This document shows positions 44,052 to 53,085 of a DNA stretch of 64,000 bases, piece after piece. The stretch is taken from assembly GCA_900768345.1 (NCBI GenBank), contig CAAGCO010000020.1:62001-126000 (forward strand), read 5' to 3'. How positions within the stretch are numbered: the stretch's first letter is position 1; each line of letters starts with the position of its first letter. Below the pieces are notes generated by a model. It was not told where the DNA came from, ran no database searches, and saw only the letters and a list, made by a program, of their open reading frames with translations. Position numbers and translations under genes: made by a program. This stretch comes from Bacilli bacterium. GTDB lineage: Bacteria; Bacillota_I; Bacilli_A; RF39; UBA660.

Positions 44052-44080
44052 TTGGAAAAAAATACATATTGTGTTAAAAT
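44052..44080 (+). promoter_or_regulatory. Promoter of the cca gene, leaderless
   Basis: TTGGAA (44052-44057) and TAAAAT (44075-44080) are 17 bases apart, and the ATG begins at 44088, where transcription should start. The TTG at 44052 is the -35 box and not a start codon. Confidence 0.7.
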
Positions 44081-44087
44081 AAATTAT

Positions 44088-45173
44088 ATGAAAGAGATAA
44101 TGGATAAAATAATTGAAGAGGGTTTTGAATGTTATATAGTAGGTGGATATGTACGTGATTATCTACTAGGATACAATTCTAAAGATATAGATATATGCAC
44201 AAATGCTAAAGTTGAAGATATAATTAAAATCTTTAAAGATAGTGGAAAAACTAATATAAATTACTTTAGTTACCATATCAAAGATGGTGAATATACATAT
44301 GATATTACATCTTATAGAAAGGAACTTGAGTATAAAAAAAATAAACCTGTAAAATTAGAATATGCAAAAGATCTAAAAACAGATTTATTAAGAAGAGACT
44401 TTACTATTAACACATTCGCATTAGATAATAATGGAAGATTAATAGATATGCTGGGTGCTAAAAAAGACTTAGATAATAAAATAATTAAAGTAGTCGGAAA
44501 CACTGAAGAAAAACTATTAGAAGATAAAACTAGAATTATAAGAGCAATAAGATTTTCATGTACCTTAGATTTTGAATTAGATGATGAAATAAAACTATTT
44601 TTAGAAAAAAACAAAAAAGTATTAAACCAAATACCTAAAGAATATATAAGAAAAGAACTAGATAAGATATTTGAATCAAATCACTATGACAAATTTTTTG
44701 ATTTAGTAAATAAATATGATTTAGGCAAGTATTTAAATATTAAGTTTGGAGAAATACGCAAATCTTATGATAAATATGGTGTATGGGCTCAAATAGAGAC
44801 AACATTACCATTTTCTAATAGTGAAAAGACAATAACATCATATATTTCAAATATTGTAAAAAAAGGTTCAATTAATACTGGAGAATTAATTATATATAGT
44901 GATATAATAACAAAGAATGCAAGTTATATACTAGGATTAGATGAATCAGTAAATTCATTTGAAGAAATTGGAAAATTACATAGTGTTATTGATATGGATA
45001 TAACACCACAAGAAATTGCAAAATTCGTAGATGTAAGATACGTAAAAAAAGTATATAAATATATAGAAAGAAAAATAATGGAAGGAACATTATTAAACGA
45101 TAATAAAACAATAAAAGAATTTCTAAAAAAGATAGATTTAAAGAATATATTAAAGGAAACAAATTATGAGTGA
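44088..45173 (+). CDS. cca: tRNA nucleotidyltransferase (CCA-adding)
   Basis: From 44088 the protein has 361 residues. The nucleotidyltransferase head reads 'CYIVGGYVRDYLLGYNSKDIDICTNA' (GG...D-x-D), followed by 'LKTDLLRRDFTINTFALD' and the 'RIIRAIRFSC' helix. It repairs or adds the 3' CCA of tRNA. The ATG has no ribosome site and sits at the predicted transcription start, so translation is probably leaderless. dnaD and nth follow with overlaps. Confidence 0.93.
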   Translation: MKEIMDKIIEEGFECYIVGGYVRDYLLGYNSKDIDICTNAKVEDIIKIFKDSGKTNINYFSYHIKDGEYTYDITSYRKELEYKKNKPVKLEYAKDLKTDLLRRDFTINTFALDNNGRLIDMLGAKKDLDNKIIKVVGNTEEKLLEDKTRIIRAIRFSCTLDFELDDEIKLFLEKNKKVLNQIPKEYIRKELDKIFESNHYDKFFDLVNKYDLGKYLNIKFGEIRKSYDKYGVWAQIETTLPFSNSEKTITSYISNIVKKGSINTGELIIYSDIITKNASYILGLDESVNSFEEIGKLHSVIDMDITPQEIAKFVDVRYVKKVYKYIERKIMEGTLLNDNKTIKEFLKKIDLKNILKETNYE

Positions 45174-45762
45174 TTTAAGAAATATATTTACAAGTAAAGA
45201 TTTTATAATAAATTCTAATGTTATTAAATGTATTAGTAATATAGATATAACATTAGATGAGTTTTTGCTTGTATTATATTTCATTAATGTTTCTTCATAC
45301 TTAGATACTAAAGATATTCAAGATAAGCTTGGATTTACTGAAGAGAAAGCTTTTAATACATTTACTAGTTTAATAAATAAAAAATATATAGAGATGATAG
45401 TATCTAATAAAAATGGAGAAGTAATTGAAAAAATAAGCTTAGATCCTTTATATGATAGATTAGCTCTTAATAAAAAGACTGAAGAACCAAGTAATGACAT
45501 ATATGCATTATTTGAGAGTGAGTTAGGAAGAACACTTTCATCATTTGAATATGAAATAATAAACAAATGGATAGAAAATGGAATACCAGAAACTACAATA
45601 AAAGGAGCTTTAAAAGAAGCAATTCTAAATAACGTAAGGAACTTTAAGTATATTGATAAAATAGTTTATGAATGGTCTAAAAATGGTGTTAAAAAACAAA
45701 TAAAAGAAGAAAAAACAAATAATGAATTATTTGATTATGATTGGTTAGATGATAATGAATAA
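45166..45762 (+). CDS. dnaD: DnaD-like replication initiation protein
   Basis: The 198-residue protein has an N-terminal winged-helix region ('LTLDEFLLVLYF'-like) and a C-terminal DnaD/DnaB2 domain ('LFESELGRTLSSFEYEIINKWI', 'KGALKEAILNNVRNFKYIDKIV', 'YEWSKNG'). In Bacillus DnaD helps load the replicative helicase with DnaA and DnaB. It overlaps cca by 8 bases and nth by 14. The dnaD-nth order is the Bacillus one. Confidence 0.92.
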   Translation: MSDLRNIFTSKDFIINSNVIKCISNIDITLDEFLLVLYFINVSSYLDTKDIQDKLGFTEEKAFNTFTSLINKKYIEMIVSNKNGEVIEKISLDPLYDRLALNKKTEEPSNDIYALFESELGRTLSSFEYEIINKWIENGIPETTIKGALKEAILNNVRNFKYIDKIVYEWSKNGVKKQIKEEKTNNELFDYDWLDDNE

Positions 45763-46375
45763 AGAAAGAATAATAAATTATTTAAATGAACTATTTATAA
45801 ATCCAAAGTGTGAACTAGAATATACTAAAGATTACGAATTATTACTATCAGTAATGTTATCAGCACAAACAACTGATAAAAGTGTAAATAAAGCAACAAA
45901 AGAATTATATAAGAAATATAACTCATTAGATAAATTAAAAACTTTATCAGTACAAGAAATAGATAATTACATAAAAAGTCTAGGTTTTCATAAAACAAAG
46001 GCTTCAAACTTTAAATATATAGTAGATGAAATATCAAAGATTGGTTATGTACCAGATAATAGAGAATACTTAGAATCATTAAAAGGAGTAGGTAGAAAGA
46101 CAGCAAGCGTTGTACTTGGAGAATTATTTGACATTCCGTCTTTTGCAGTAGATACTCATGTACACAGAGTTTCCAAAAGGTTAGGTATAGCAAATAGTAA
46201 AGATGATGTATTAAAAACAGAAATGAAACTTAAAAAGTACTTTGATGAAAAAGACTGGAATAGAATAAACTCACAACTAGTGCTTTTCGGAAGATATCAT
46301 TGTAAAAGTAAAAATCCTAATTGTGAGTCTTGCAAATTAAAAGATATATGCAAAGAAAAAAATCCTAATAAATAG
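45749..46375 (+). CDS. nth: Endonuclease III
   Basis: The 208-residue DNA glycosylase/AP lyase has the helix-hairpin-helix 'LESLKGVGRKTASVV' with the catalytic Lys, the catalytic Asp in 'AVDTHVHRVSKR', and a four-Cys iron-sulfur loop 'CKSKNPNCESCKLKDIC'. It repairs oxidised pyrimidines. Start codons at 45749 and 45755 are both possible; neither has a strong ribosome site, so coupling to dnaD is likely. Confidence 0.96.
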   Translation: MIMNKERIINYLNELFINPKCELEYTKDYELLLSVMLSAQTTDKSVNKATKELYKKYNSLDKLKTLSVQEIDNYIKSLGFHKTKASNFKYIVDEISKIGYVPDNREYLESLKGVGRKTASVVLGELFDIPSFAVDTHVHRVSKRLGIANSKDDVLKTEMKLKKYFDEKDWNRINSQLVLFGRYHCKSKNPNCESCKLKDICKEKNPNK

Positions 46376-46387
46376 GAATTTTTTTAT
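46361..46387. terminator. Terminator between nth and ponA
   Basis: AATCCTA pairs with TAGGAATT and is followed by Ts on the + strand. It sits between the convergent nth and ponA genes. Confidence 0.8.
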
Positions 46388-49182
46388 TGAACTAATACAG
46401 TTTGAACTTTTGTTTTAGTAGTATTAACACCATTATATGTAAATGTAATAGTATAAGTAACTCTATATGTACCAGCTTCTTTTGTTATATCACCAGTAGA
46501 AATACTTGTACTAGCTCCATTCTTAGTTATTGCTGTAACACCAACTTTTAAATTAGTAACACTAGATTTAATATTAGTACCATTAAGTGTAATACTTTCA
46601 ATAGCACTAGTTCCAAGAACATTATAAGTATCATTTACTTTTAGAGAAGTTGATAATCCTAACATTGAAATTACATAGTTATTAGTAACAGGAGTATTAG
46701 GACTAGAACTAAATAATATCTTTATACCATCAGAAGCATTTCTTCTAAATATTGAGTAAGCACTCTTAATAATAACTCCGTCATATGATCCAGGATAATT
46801 ATTCAAATTTATTGTATAGTTAGTATTTTCTGTCCATCCAACATAAGTTGATGAAGAACCAGACGTTAAGTATATCAAGAATCCAAATTTACCAATCTTA
46901 CTATTATTATAACTAATACGTTTATTTAAATATTTTTGAGCCCAAATTGTATATCCAGTATTAAAGTAATTTGTTAAGTAATCAGTACTTATTGCATCAG
47001 GAGTTCCAGGAGATTCCCAAGAAAGATTTAATGAATTACCATTTAATGAATAAGTATAATTTGAAGGATCACTTAACTTACTAAATCTTGTTGATGTTTC
47101 ACTTGGTTCAGTACCATTTATAAATAAATAACTCTTTCTTAAATCTTTTGGAGTATAAGCACTAGGCTTTTGAGCAGGTATAGTTTCAAGTTCTACTTCA
47201 ACGCTACTTATACCACCTGGATTTTTAAATTTAACATTCTTATCATGAATTTTATTATTTATTTCTGCTTGTATTTTTTTACGTTCAGTAATAGCAGGAC
47301 CATTTTTTAAATAATGTTTATTTTTAACAGCAGTAGCAGTTAACCATTCAGGATATCCATACCAAATTGCCACACTATAGTTAGCAGAGAAGGTTGCTGT
47401 CCATGCATCTGGTATTACTGAACTACTAAGTTTATATTTTCTAAGTAAGCTTGTATCATATGAAGTAGTTCCTGTCTTAGATGCTAATTGAGTACCAGAT
47501 ACTCTAACTGTAGAAGGAGTAACACCTCGTAACACTGTAGAAATTAAATATGCTGTTTGAGGTTTCATAACTCTCTCACGAGTAACATCTTTTACATATT
47601 CATCACCAGTTTCAGTATAAACTATCTTAGTAAATGAATAAGGTTCTGTATAATATCCACCTGAACCAAATGAAGAATAAGCAGCTGCTAGTTGAACGGG
47701 ACTAACACCATTAAATGCACCAATTGAATAAGATTCGGGAAGAGTAGTTACACCTTCCGGTGGATTTATTCCAATTGATGTAATAAACTTAACTTTTTCA
47801 TCATTACTTGTTAATTTAAATGCTTGTAAAGCACATGTATTCATAGATTTAACTAAGCAATCTCTCATACTCATAAATCCTGAATACCTGTGATTGAAGT
47901 TTCTCATTGTACCACTACCATAAGGAGTTTCATCATCAATGAATGGACCATAAGTACTTAAGTTAGTATATTCAATAGCAGGTCCATAATCTATGATTGG
48001 TTTAATTGTTGAACCAGGTTGTCTTTTTGTTTGACCCCAGAATGTAGCCATATTCATTGTAAGAGCACCAGTTTTATTACGACCAGCACCAACAGCTACT
48101 ATAGCACCAGTATTATTATCAATAACACCAATACCAACTTCAACCTTACTATCTTTAAATTTATGTGTTTTATAGAAATTATTAATTACATCTTGTCTTG
48201 ATTTATCCATAGTTGTATATATTGTCATAGAAACATCATATGGGTTGTTACCAGTTTTATCAATTATTTCTTGAACAACTGTATCTATAAATCCTTGATA
48301 TTGATTAGTAGATGTAACTCCGCCTTCTAAGAAATCTTTAATCTTAACAGAAGTAGCAACTTTATATTCAGTATCACTAATATAACCATGTCTTTTCATA
48401 AGATATAAAACTGTATTTTTACGACTATTAGCATCATTAGGATTATTATAAGGATTATATCCATTAGGTGATTGGAACATACCTGCTATCATTGCAGCTT
48501 CTACTAAATTCAAATCTTTAACATCTTTATTAAAATAATATTTACTAGCTTGTTGAACTCCATAAATATTACCACCCATACAAGGAGTATTTACATAATA
48601 TTCAAGTATTTCATATTTAGTAAAGTTTCTTTCAATTTTGAATACTGACATATATATATCAGTAAACTTTCTTATAATACCTTTAATACCTTCAGCTTCA
48701 ATAGAAGTAAAAGATAATTTTGAAAGTTGCATTGTTAGGGTAGAGGCACCTCCACCACCACGTCCTAAAAGTTGACTTATAGATGCTTTTAAAAATCTTG
48801 GAGCATCAAATCCATTATGTTGAAAAAATCTTGAGTCTTCAGTTGCAATTATAGCATCTACTAGTACTTGAGGAAGTTCATCATATGTAACTTTTTCTCT
48901 TTGCTCAGCACCAAGTGATGCAATTAAGTTTCCTTTAGAATCTAATACTTTGGTTGCTTCTTTCTCAAACATTCTTTGTGCATCAAATTCAGGAGCACTC
49001 TTAACTATGTAGTAGCAAAAACCAATTCCTGCAACAAAGCAAACAAGAGCAAAAAACATAACTACAACTAAGAACCAGTACCAAAATCTAAAATTTCTTG
49101 GTTTACCATTTTCATTGTTTCTAACTTTTCTTTTCACTTTTCTTCCATCCTTCTTTTCTTTATTGTTCTTTAAAGTATGCAT
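46384..49182 (-). CDS. ponA: Class A penicillin-binding protein
   Basis: The 932-residue bifunctional enzyme has a cytoplasmic head, a membrane anchor at about residues 33-58, a GT51 glycosyltransferase ('IATEDSRFFQHNGFD', 'GGASTLTMQLSK') and a transpeptidase. The transpeptidase has Ser-x-x-Lys in 'QPGSTIKPI', 'SMN' in 'CLVKSMNTC' and 'KTGT' in 'ASKTGTTSYD'. Beyond residue ~650 about 280 residues of fibronectin III/Ig-like beta domains extend outward, longer than in Bacillus PBP1. It overlaps recU by 23 bases; the recU-ponA pairing is conserved in Firmicutes. Confidence 0.96.
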   Translation of the reverse strand: MHTLKNNKEKKDGRKVKRKVRNNENGKPRNFRFWYWFLVVVMFFALVCFVAGIGFCYYIVKSAPEFDAQRMFEKEATKVLDSKGNLIASLGAEQREKVTYDELPQVLVDAIIATEDSRFFQHNGFDAPRFLKASISQLLGRGGGGASTLTMQLSKLSFTSIEAEGIKGIIRKFTDIYMSVFKIERNFTKYEILEYYVNTPCMGGNIYGVQQASKYYFNKDVKDLNLVEAAMIAGMFQSPNGYNPYNNPNDANSRKNTVLYLMKRHGYISDTEYKVATSVKIKDFLEGGVTSTNQYQGFIDTVVQEIIDKTGNNPYDVSMTIYTTMDKSRQDVINNFYKTHKFKDSKVEVGIGVIDNNTGAIVAVGAGRNKTGALTMNMATFWGQTKRQPGSTIKPIIDYGPAIEYTNLSTYGPFIDDETPYGSGTMRNFNHRYSGFMSMRDCLVKSMNTCALQAFKLTSNDEKVKFITSIGINPPEGVTTLPESYSIGAFNGVSPVQLAAAYSSFGSGGYYTEPYSFTKIVYTETGDEYVKDVTRERVMKPQTAYLISTVLRGVTPSTVRVSGTQLASKTGTTSYDTSLLRKYKLSSSVIPDAWTATFSANYSVAIWYGYPEWLTATAVKNKHYLKNGPAITERKKIQAEINNKIHDKNVKFKNPGGISSVEVELETIPAQKPSAYTPKDLRKSYLFINGTEPSETSTRFSKLSDPSNYTYSLNGNSLNLSWESPGTPDAISTDYLTNYFNTGYTIWAQKYLNKRISYNNSKIGKFGFLIYLTSGSSSTYVGWTENTNYTINLNNYPGSYDGVIIKSAYSIFRRNASDGIKILFSSSPNTPVTNNYVISMLGLSTSLKVNDTYNVLGTSAIESITLNGTNIKSSVTNLKVGVTAITKNGASTSISTGDITKEAGTYRVTYTITFTYNGVNTTKTKVQTVLVQ

Positions 49183-49690
49183 TATCTACAGCATCTAAAT
49201 ATTTAAGTCTAGGAGTATAACTTTCTACAATCTTATAACCTTTTTCTTTAATATAATTAAATTCTATAGATTTTCTTGTACCTTTATCAATAAAGTCTAA
49301 TATATCTTCACCTTTCATCAAAAAAAACTCATTATTCATAAATATTATAAGAAATACAATACCGCCTTGCTTTATAACTTTTCTCATATGTAGAACCTGA
49401 TGATCTTTTATATTTGATAAAGGAAAAGAGGTTTTATTATGACATTCTTTAGCATCATATTCTATATACTTACATTTATATATTCCATTATAATCAAGTG
49501 TAGATATACTAGAATAAACTGCTTTATTTATCAAATGCGATTTATTAGTTGGATAACTTACATTTAATACTTTAATTGGAGTAGGCTTCTTATATATTAA
49601 ACATTTATCTATACTATTATAATATGTATTAGAATCATTTAATATATTTTCAAGAAACATACCTCTGTTTTTATAAGTACTAGTATCCAC
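49160..49690 (-). CDS. recU: Holliday junction resolvase RecU
   Basis: The ~176-residue protein opens with 'NRGMFLENILNDSN' and has 'IYKKPTPIKVL', 'STLDYNGIYKCKYIEYDAKE' (catalytic Asp and E-x-K of the PDEXK-type site) and 'HQVLHMRKV'. It cuts Holliday junctions and works with RecA in repair and segregation. The start is GTG 49690, with a GGTGA site upstream; TTG 49693 is an alternative. Confidence 0.94.
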   Translation of the reverse strand: MDTSTYKNRGMFLENILNDSNTYYNSIDKCLIYKKPTPIKVLNVSYPTNKSHLINKAVYSSISTLDYNGIYKCKYIEYDAKECHNKTSFPLSNIKDHQVLHMRKVIKQGGIVFLIIFMNNEFFLMKGEDILDFIDKGTRKSIEFNYIKEKGYKIVESYTPRLKYLDAVDNAYFKEQ

Positions 49691-49824
49691 CAAAAATCAC
49701 CACTTTAATTATACTATATTTATATATTTTTTTCTATCTATTACATTAATAAATGTAAAGTTAATTTTATATTGCATAATTAACATTTTATGATAAAATT
49801 AAATCATAGTAGGAAGAGTGAGCA

Positions 49825-51495
49825 ATGAAAAACATTTTTAAAATTTTATTAGTTATGATTTTATCATTTTCTTTAAGCATGGTTTATGCATCACAAGAAG
49901 AAATTGATAATGCAAAAAAAGCAACTGAGGAATATTGCGAAGAAGATAAAGAGAAAAAAGGGTGCATTTATGATTCGAATAATATACTTTATACAGACAG
50001 TGGAACAGTTAGAAACGAAAATGCTGCCGTCAGTTTGACTTTGAGTGGACGAAAACTTGTAAGAGGATATCAAGCAGCTGATGCAAATGGAAATATGGTT
50101 TTTGCTGGTTGCTATAAGGCAAATGTTAGTAATGTTGATTACTGGGGAGATGGAGACTACTACATATTTAAGGTAGTTAAGTTTAGTGGAAGTAGTTGTT
50201 CAACAGTTGCATCAGACATTGTACCAGCAAAAGGAACTAAATGGAAATTTGGCATATTTAATGGCGAATATGATGGAAATAATGGTATAGGAAATAATAT
50301 GGCAACATACGAAGGATGGACTGCTAAAAATGGTGGAGGATGTCCACTAATGTTTGGATTAACAGCGAATACAAGATGGTATACAAGTTCAAAAAACACC
50401 TATGTTTTTTCAGATGATGCCGCAGGATTTAATTTACAAGTATTCTCATTTTTTGGAGATGAAGAGTACAAACAATCTCCTGGATGTACAATAATGGATA
50501 AAGACGGCCACGAAGAAGCAGAAGAATGCTTTAATAATGCGGCAAGTAAGATAGAAAGCTATAGTTGTCCAAGTGATATGTCAAAACTTTCAGAAATGGC
50601 AACTGAATTAGAAAAATATCAAACAGAATGTAAAAGTGAATTTAAAAAATTATATTCAAAAGGTTTATTAGAGTCAGAAGCAGAAGAATTTTCAACATTG
50701 CTAAAGAATAAAGTGAAAGAAAAGATTAACTCATGTCAGTATAGCAAATGTAATATATCTTCTACACAAATTCAAAAAATAATTGATGCAAAAGCAGGAA
50801 CAAAATGTGAAAAAGGTTGTTCAATCTCTATGAAAGAACAAAGTGAAGCAGAAAATGCACAATGCTATTGTTGTGGAGGTAGTAGAGGATGTTCATATAC
50901 ATGGACAGATAAACCATCAAGTTCTTGTAGTAAATCTAATAAAACTAAAGACAAATGTGTCGGTACAACCGATACAGATGTATGCTTAACTTGTCTTGAA
51001 GATGCATATAAAAAAGCAGGATTAACTAGTGCTCAAAAGAAATGTATGATTGAATCTGATATAAAAAGAGCACAAGCTGAAAGCAAAGTAACATCTGATA
51101 TAGATAAACAATTTGATGATCAAGTGCAAAAAGACCTTGAAGAAAATAGACAGACAAGAGATGAAATAGAAAAATATGAATTTAATGCTGATTTACCAGC
51201 TCAAGGATTTGGAGAAGGTGGAGAAAGCTGTGAAGCAATTGTAGGGCCAAATATAGCAAAACTTATAAAAATGGCATTAAATATTCTTAGAATAATTGGT
51301 GCAATTATAGCAATAGTAAATGGTATGATGACATTAATACCAGCAGTTGTAAACAAAGATCCAGAAGCACTTAAAAAAGCTGGAAATAAATGCGTAAAAA
51401 TTGCCGCAATATTATTAGTAATTGGTGTATTCCCATCAATATTAAGAGTTATAGGTAAAATATTTGGTTACGATTTAAGCTGTATATTTGGTTAA
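49825..51495 (+). CDS. Secreted Cys-rich protein with VirB2-like C-terminal module
   Basis: The 556-residue protein has a signal peptide ('ILLVMILSFSLSMVYA'), a long extracellular region with more than 20 Cys (including 'CYCCGGSRGC'), and a C-terminal ~90-residue module. That module has a Gly-Glu-Ser-Cys box, two hydrophobic helices ('ILRIIGAIIAIVNGMMTLIP' and 'IAAILLVIGVFPSILRVI'), and ends 'YDLSCIFG'. A two-helix module after a signal peptide is the plan of TrbC/VirB2 pilins, but no other conjugation gene is near. The same module forms nearly the whole next protein. Confidence 0.65.
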   Translation: MKNIFKILLVMILSFSLSMVYASQEEIDNAKKATEEYCEEDKEKKGCIYDSNNILYTDSGTVRNENAAVSLTLSGRKLVRGYQAADANGNMVFAGCYKANVSNVDYWGDGDYYIFKVVKFSGSSCSTVASDIVPAKGTKWKFGIFNGEYDGNNGIGNNMATYEGWTAKNGGGCPLMFGLTANTRWYTSSKNTYVFSDDAAGFNLQVFSFFGDEEYKQSPGCTIMDKDGHEEAEECFNNAASKIESYSCPSDMSKLSEMATELEKYQTECKSEFKKLYSKGLLESEAEEFSTLLKNKVKEKINSCQYSKCNISSTQIQKIIDAKAGTKCEKGCSISMKEQSEAENAQCYCCGGSRGCSYTWTDKPSSSCSKSNKTKDKCVGTTDTDVCLTCLEDAYKKAGLTSAQKKCMIESDIKRAQAESKVTSDIDKQFDDQVQKDLEENRQTRDEIEKYEFNADLPAQGFGEGGESCEAIVGPNIAKLIKMALNILRIIGAIIAIVNGMMTLIPAVVNKDPEALKKAGNKCVKIAAILLVIGVFPSILRVIGKIFGYDLSCIFG

Positions 51496-51526
51496 CTTGA
51501 AAAAATATTAAAAATATGGTACAATA

Positions 51527-51535
51527 TACGAATCT
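51527..51535 (+). promoter_or_regulatory. Extended -10 promoter for the 140-residue gene
   Basis: TGG TACAAT at 51527-51535 is an extended -10 upstream of the ribosome site (GAGGGG) and ATG 51559. No good -35 is present. Confidence 0.5.
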
Positions 51536-51558
51536 TTAAAAAGAGGGGTAATAGGTTC

Positions 51559-51981
51559 ATGAAAAAAAAGTATATAATTATATTATTAATAATGATAACT
51601 GCATTTATAGGAATTAAAAACATAAATGCATCAGAAATAAAACCAAGTGATTTACTGAATGTAGTTACAACAGCAGGAGAATTACCATCATCTGGATTTG
51701 GCAATGCAGGAGAAAGTTGTGCAGACTTAGTTGGTGAAAATTTAGGTAAGGTAATAAAACTAGGCATTAATATATTAAGAATAGCCGGCGCAATTATAGC
51801 AATTGTAAATGGTATGCTAACAATGGTTAAAGCGGTAACCTCAAAGGATCCAGGAATGATAAAAAAAGCCGGAGAAAAATGCATGAAAATGGGTATTGTC
51901 TTATTAGTTATAGGTGTATTTCCAACAGTTTTAAGAGTAATTGCTAAACTATTCGGTTACGATTTAAGTTGTATATTCTAA
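51559..51981 (+). CDS. VirB2-like two-helix exported protein
   Basis: The 140-residue protein has a signal peptide (residues 1-24), a short linker, and a two-helix module parallel to the end of the preceding protein. 'FGNAGESCADLVG', 'ILRIAGAIIAIVNGMLTMVK', 'IVLLVIGVFPTVLRVIAKLF' and 'YDLSCIF' all match residue for residue or nearly so. The conserved cysteines may form a disulfide. The size and layout match VirB2/TrbC-type pilins. The two genes are adjacent paralogues, probably co-functional. Confidence 0.65.
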   Translation: MKKKYIIILLIMITAFIGIKNINASEIKPSDLLNVVTTAGELPSSGFGNAGESCADLVGENLGKVIKLGINILRIAGAIIAIVNGMLTMVKAVTSKDPGMIKKAGEKCMKMGIVLLVIGVFPTVLRVIAKLFGYDLSCIF

Positions 51982-52008
51982 AAAAGAGTGAAAAAACTCT
52001 TTTTTTTA
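51982..52008 (+). terminator. Terminator after 51981
   Basis: AAAAGAGT pairs with ACTCTTTT around a GAAAAA loop, followed by Ts. Confidence 0.88.
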
Positions 52009-52022
52009 CTGGAAAAATATGC

Positions 52023-52118
52023 TAAAATAATAACGCTTTAAGAAAAAAAGACATACCTATTGATTTAATATTCTAGTGCTTAAATAACATTAAGTGAATA
52101 TTAATTAAAAGATAGGTA
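52023..52118 (+). promoter_or_regulatory. rpsB promoter -10 and structured leader
   Basis: An extended -10 (TGC TAAAAT, TAAAAT 52023-52028) precedes a long leader. Outer stem TACCTAT (52054-52060) pairs with ATAGGTA (52112-52118). A second stem TTAATATTC (52065-52073) pairs with GAATATTAA (52096-52104), with a further small hairpin inside. The shape suggests S2 autoregulation of rpsB-tsf; no known class is matched. Confidence 0.6.
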
Positions 52119-52146
52119 GAAGAATTAACGAAAGGAGAGAAGAAAA

Positions 52147-53076
52147 ATGGCAGTAATTGCAAAAAGTTATTTATTAGAAGCAGGTGTACACTTTGGACAC
52201 CAAGCAAAAAGATGGAATCCAAAAATGAAGGAATACATCTTCACAACTAGAGATGACATTCATATTATTGATTTACAAAAAACTGTTGAAAAAATTGAAG
52301 AAGCTTACGCTGAACTTCTTAAAGCATGCGAAAATGGTGGTAAGGTTCTATTTGTAGGTACTAAGAAACAAGCTAAAGAAGCTAGTATCGAAGAAGCTAC
52401 AAGATGTAATAGTTTTTATGTAACTGAAAGATGGTTAGGAGGAATCTTAACAAACTTCAGAACAATAAGAGAAAGAATCAAAAGATTAGTTGAAATCGAA
52501 AAAATGGAGAAAGATGGTAAATTCGAATTACTTCCTAAAAAAGAAGTTGCTCAAATTCAAAAAGAATATGACAGATTAAACAAACTTCTTGGTGGAATTA
52601 GAGAAATGGATCGTCTTCCAAAAGCTATTATCGTTGTAGATCCAAGAGTAGAAATCAATGCTATTCGTGAAGCTCGTAAATTACACATTCCAGTATTCGG
52701 AATTGTAGATACAAACTGTGATCCAGATGATGTAGACTTCCCAATTCCAGCAAATGATGATGCTGTTAGAAGTGTTAAAGTAGTTTTAGGTGTACTTGCT
52801 AATGCAGTGTGTGAAGCTAATGGACTACCAACAGTTGATTACGTTACTGAAGAAGAAGTTTCTAGTAAACCAGCTAAAGAAATCAAAGTTGAAACTAAAG
52901 TAGTTGAATTTGATGATTTTAGTGAAGAAAAGAAAGAAAATAAAAAAGCTGAAAAAACAGAAACACCAAATTATACAGATATGACTGTTTCAGAATTAAG
53001 AAAACTTGCTAAAGACAAAGGTGTAGCTGGATATTCAACTATGAAAAAAGATGAATTAATTTCATCATTAAATTAG
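52147..53076 (+). CDS. rpsB: Ribosomal protein S2 with SAP/Rho_N-like tail
   Basis: Residues 1-235 are standard S2 ('LLEAGVHFGHQ', 'KRWNPKMKEYIFT', 'ERWLGGILTNFRTI', 'VDTNCDPDDVDFPIPANDDA'). An acidic, Lys-rich linker follows, and then residues ~276-309 read 'YTDMTVSELRKLAKDKGVAG' plus 'YSTMKKDELISSL', the helix-turn-helix of SAP/Rho N-terminal nucleic-acid-binding motifs. Bacillus S2 lacks this domain. tsf follows 9 bases later, as usual. Confidence 0.96.
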   Translation: MAVIAKSYLLEAGVHFGHQAKRWNPKMKEYIFTTRDDIHIIDLQKTVEKIEEAYAELLKACENGGKVLFVGTKKQAKEASIEEATRCNSFYVTERWLGGILTNFRTIRERIKRLVEIEKMEKDGKFELLPKKEVAQIQKEYDRLNKLLGGIREMDRLPKAIIVVDPRVEINAIREARKLHIPVFGIVDTNCDPDDVDFPIPANDDAVRSVKVVLGVLANAVCEANGLPTVDYVTEEEVSSKPAKEIKVETKVVEFDDFSEEKKENKKAEKTETPNYTDMTVSELRKLAKDKGVAGYSTMKKDELISSLN

Positions 53077-53085
53077 GAGGAAATT

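Noticed and set aside
44052..44087. TTG start for cca at 44052
   Set aside because: This TTG is the first half of the -35 box TTGGAA; the CCA-adding enzyme aligns from ATG 44088.
49825..51981. Conjugative element
   Set aside because: Only the VirB2-like modules are present; no relaxase, VirB4 or VirD4 gene is in the surrounding sequence.
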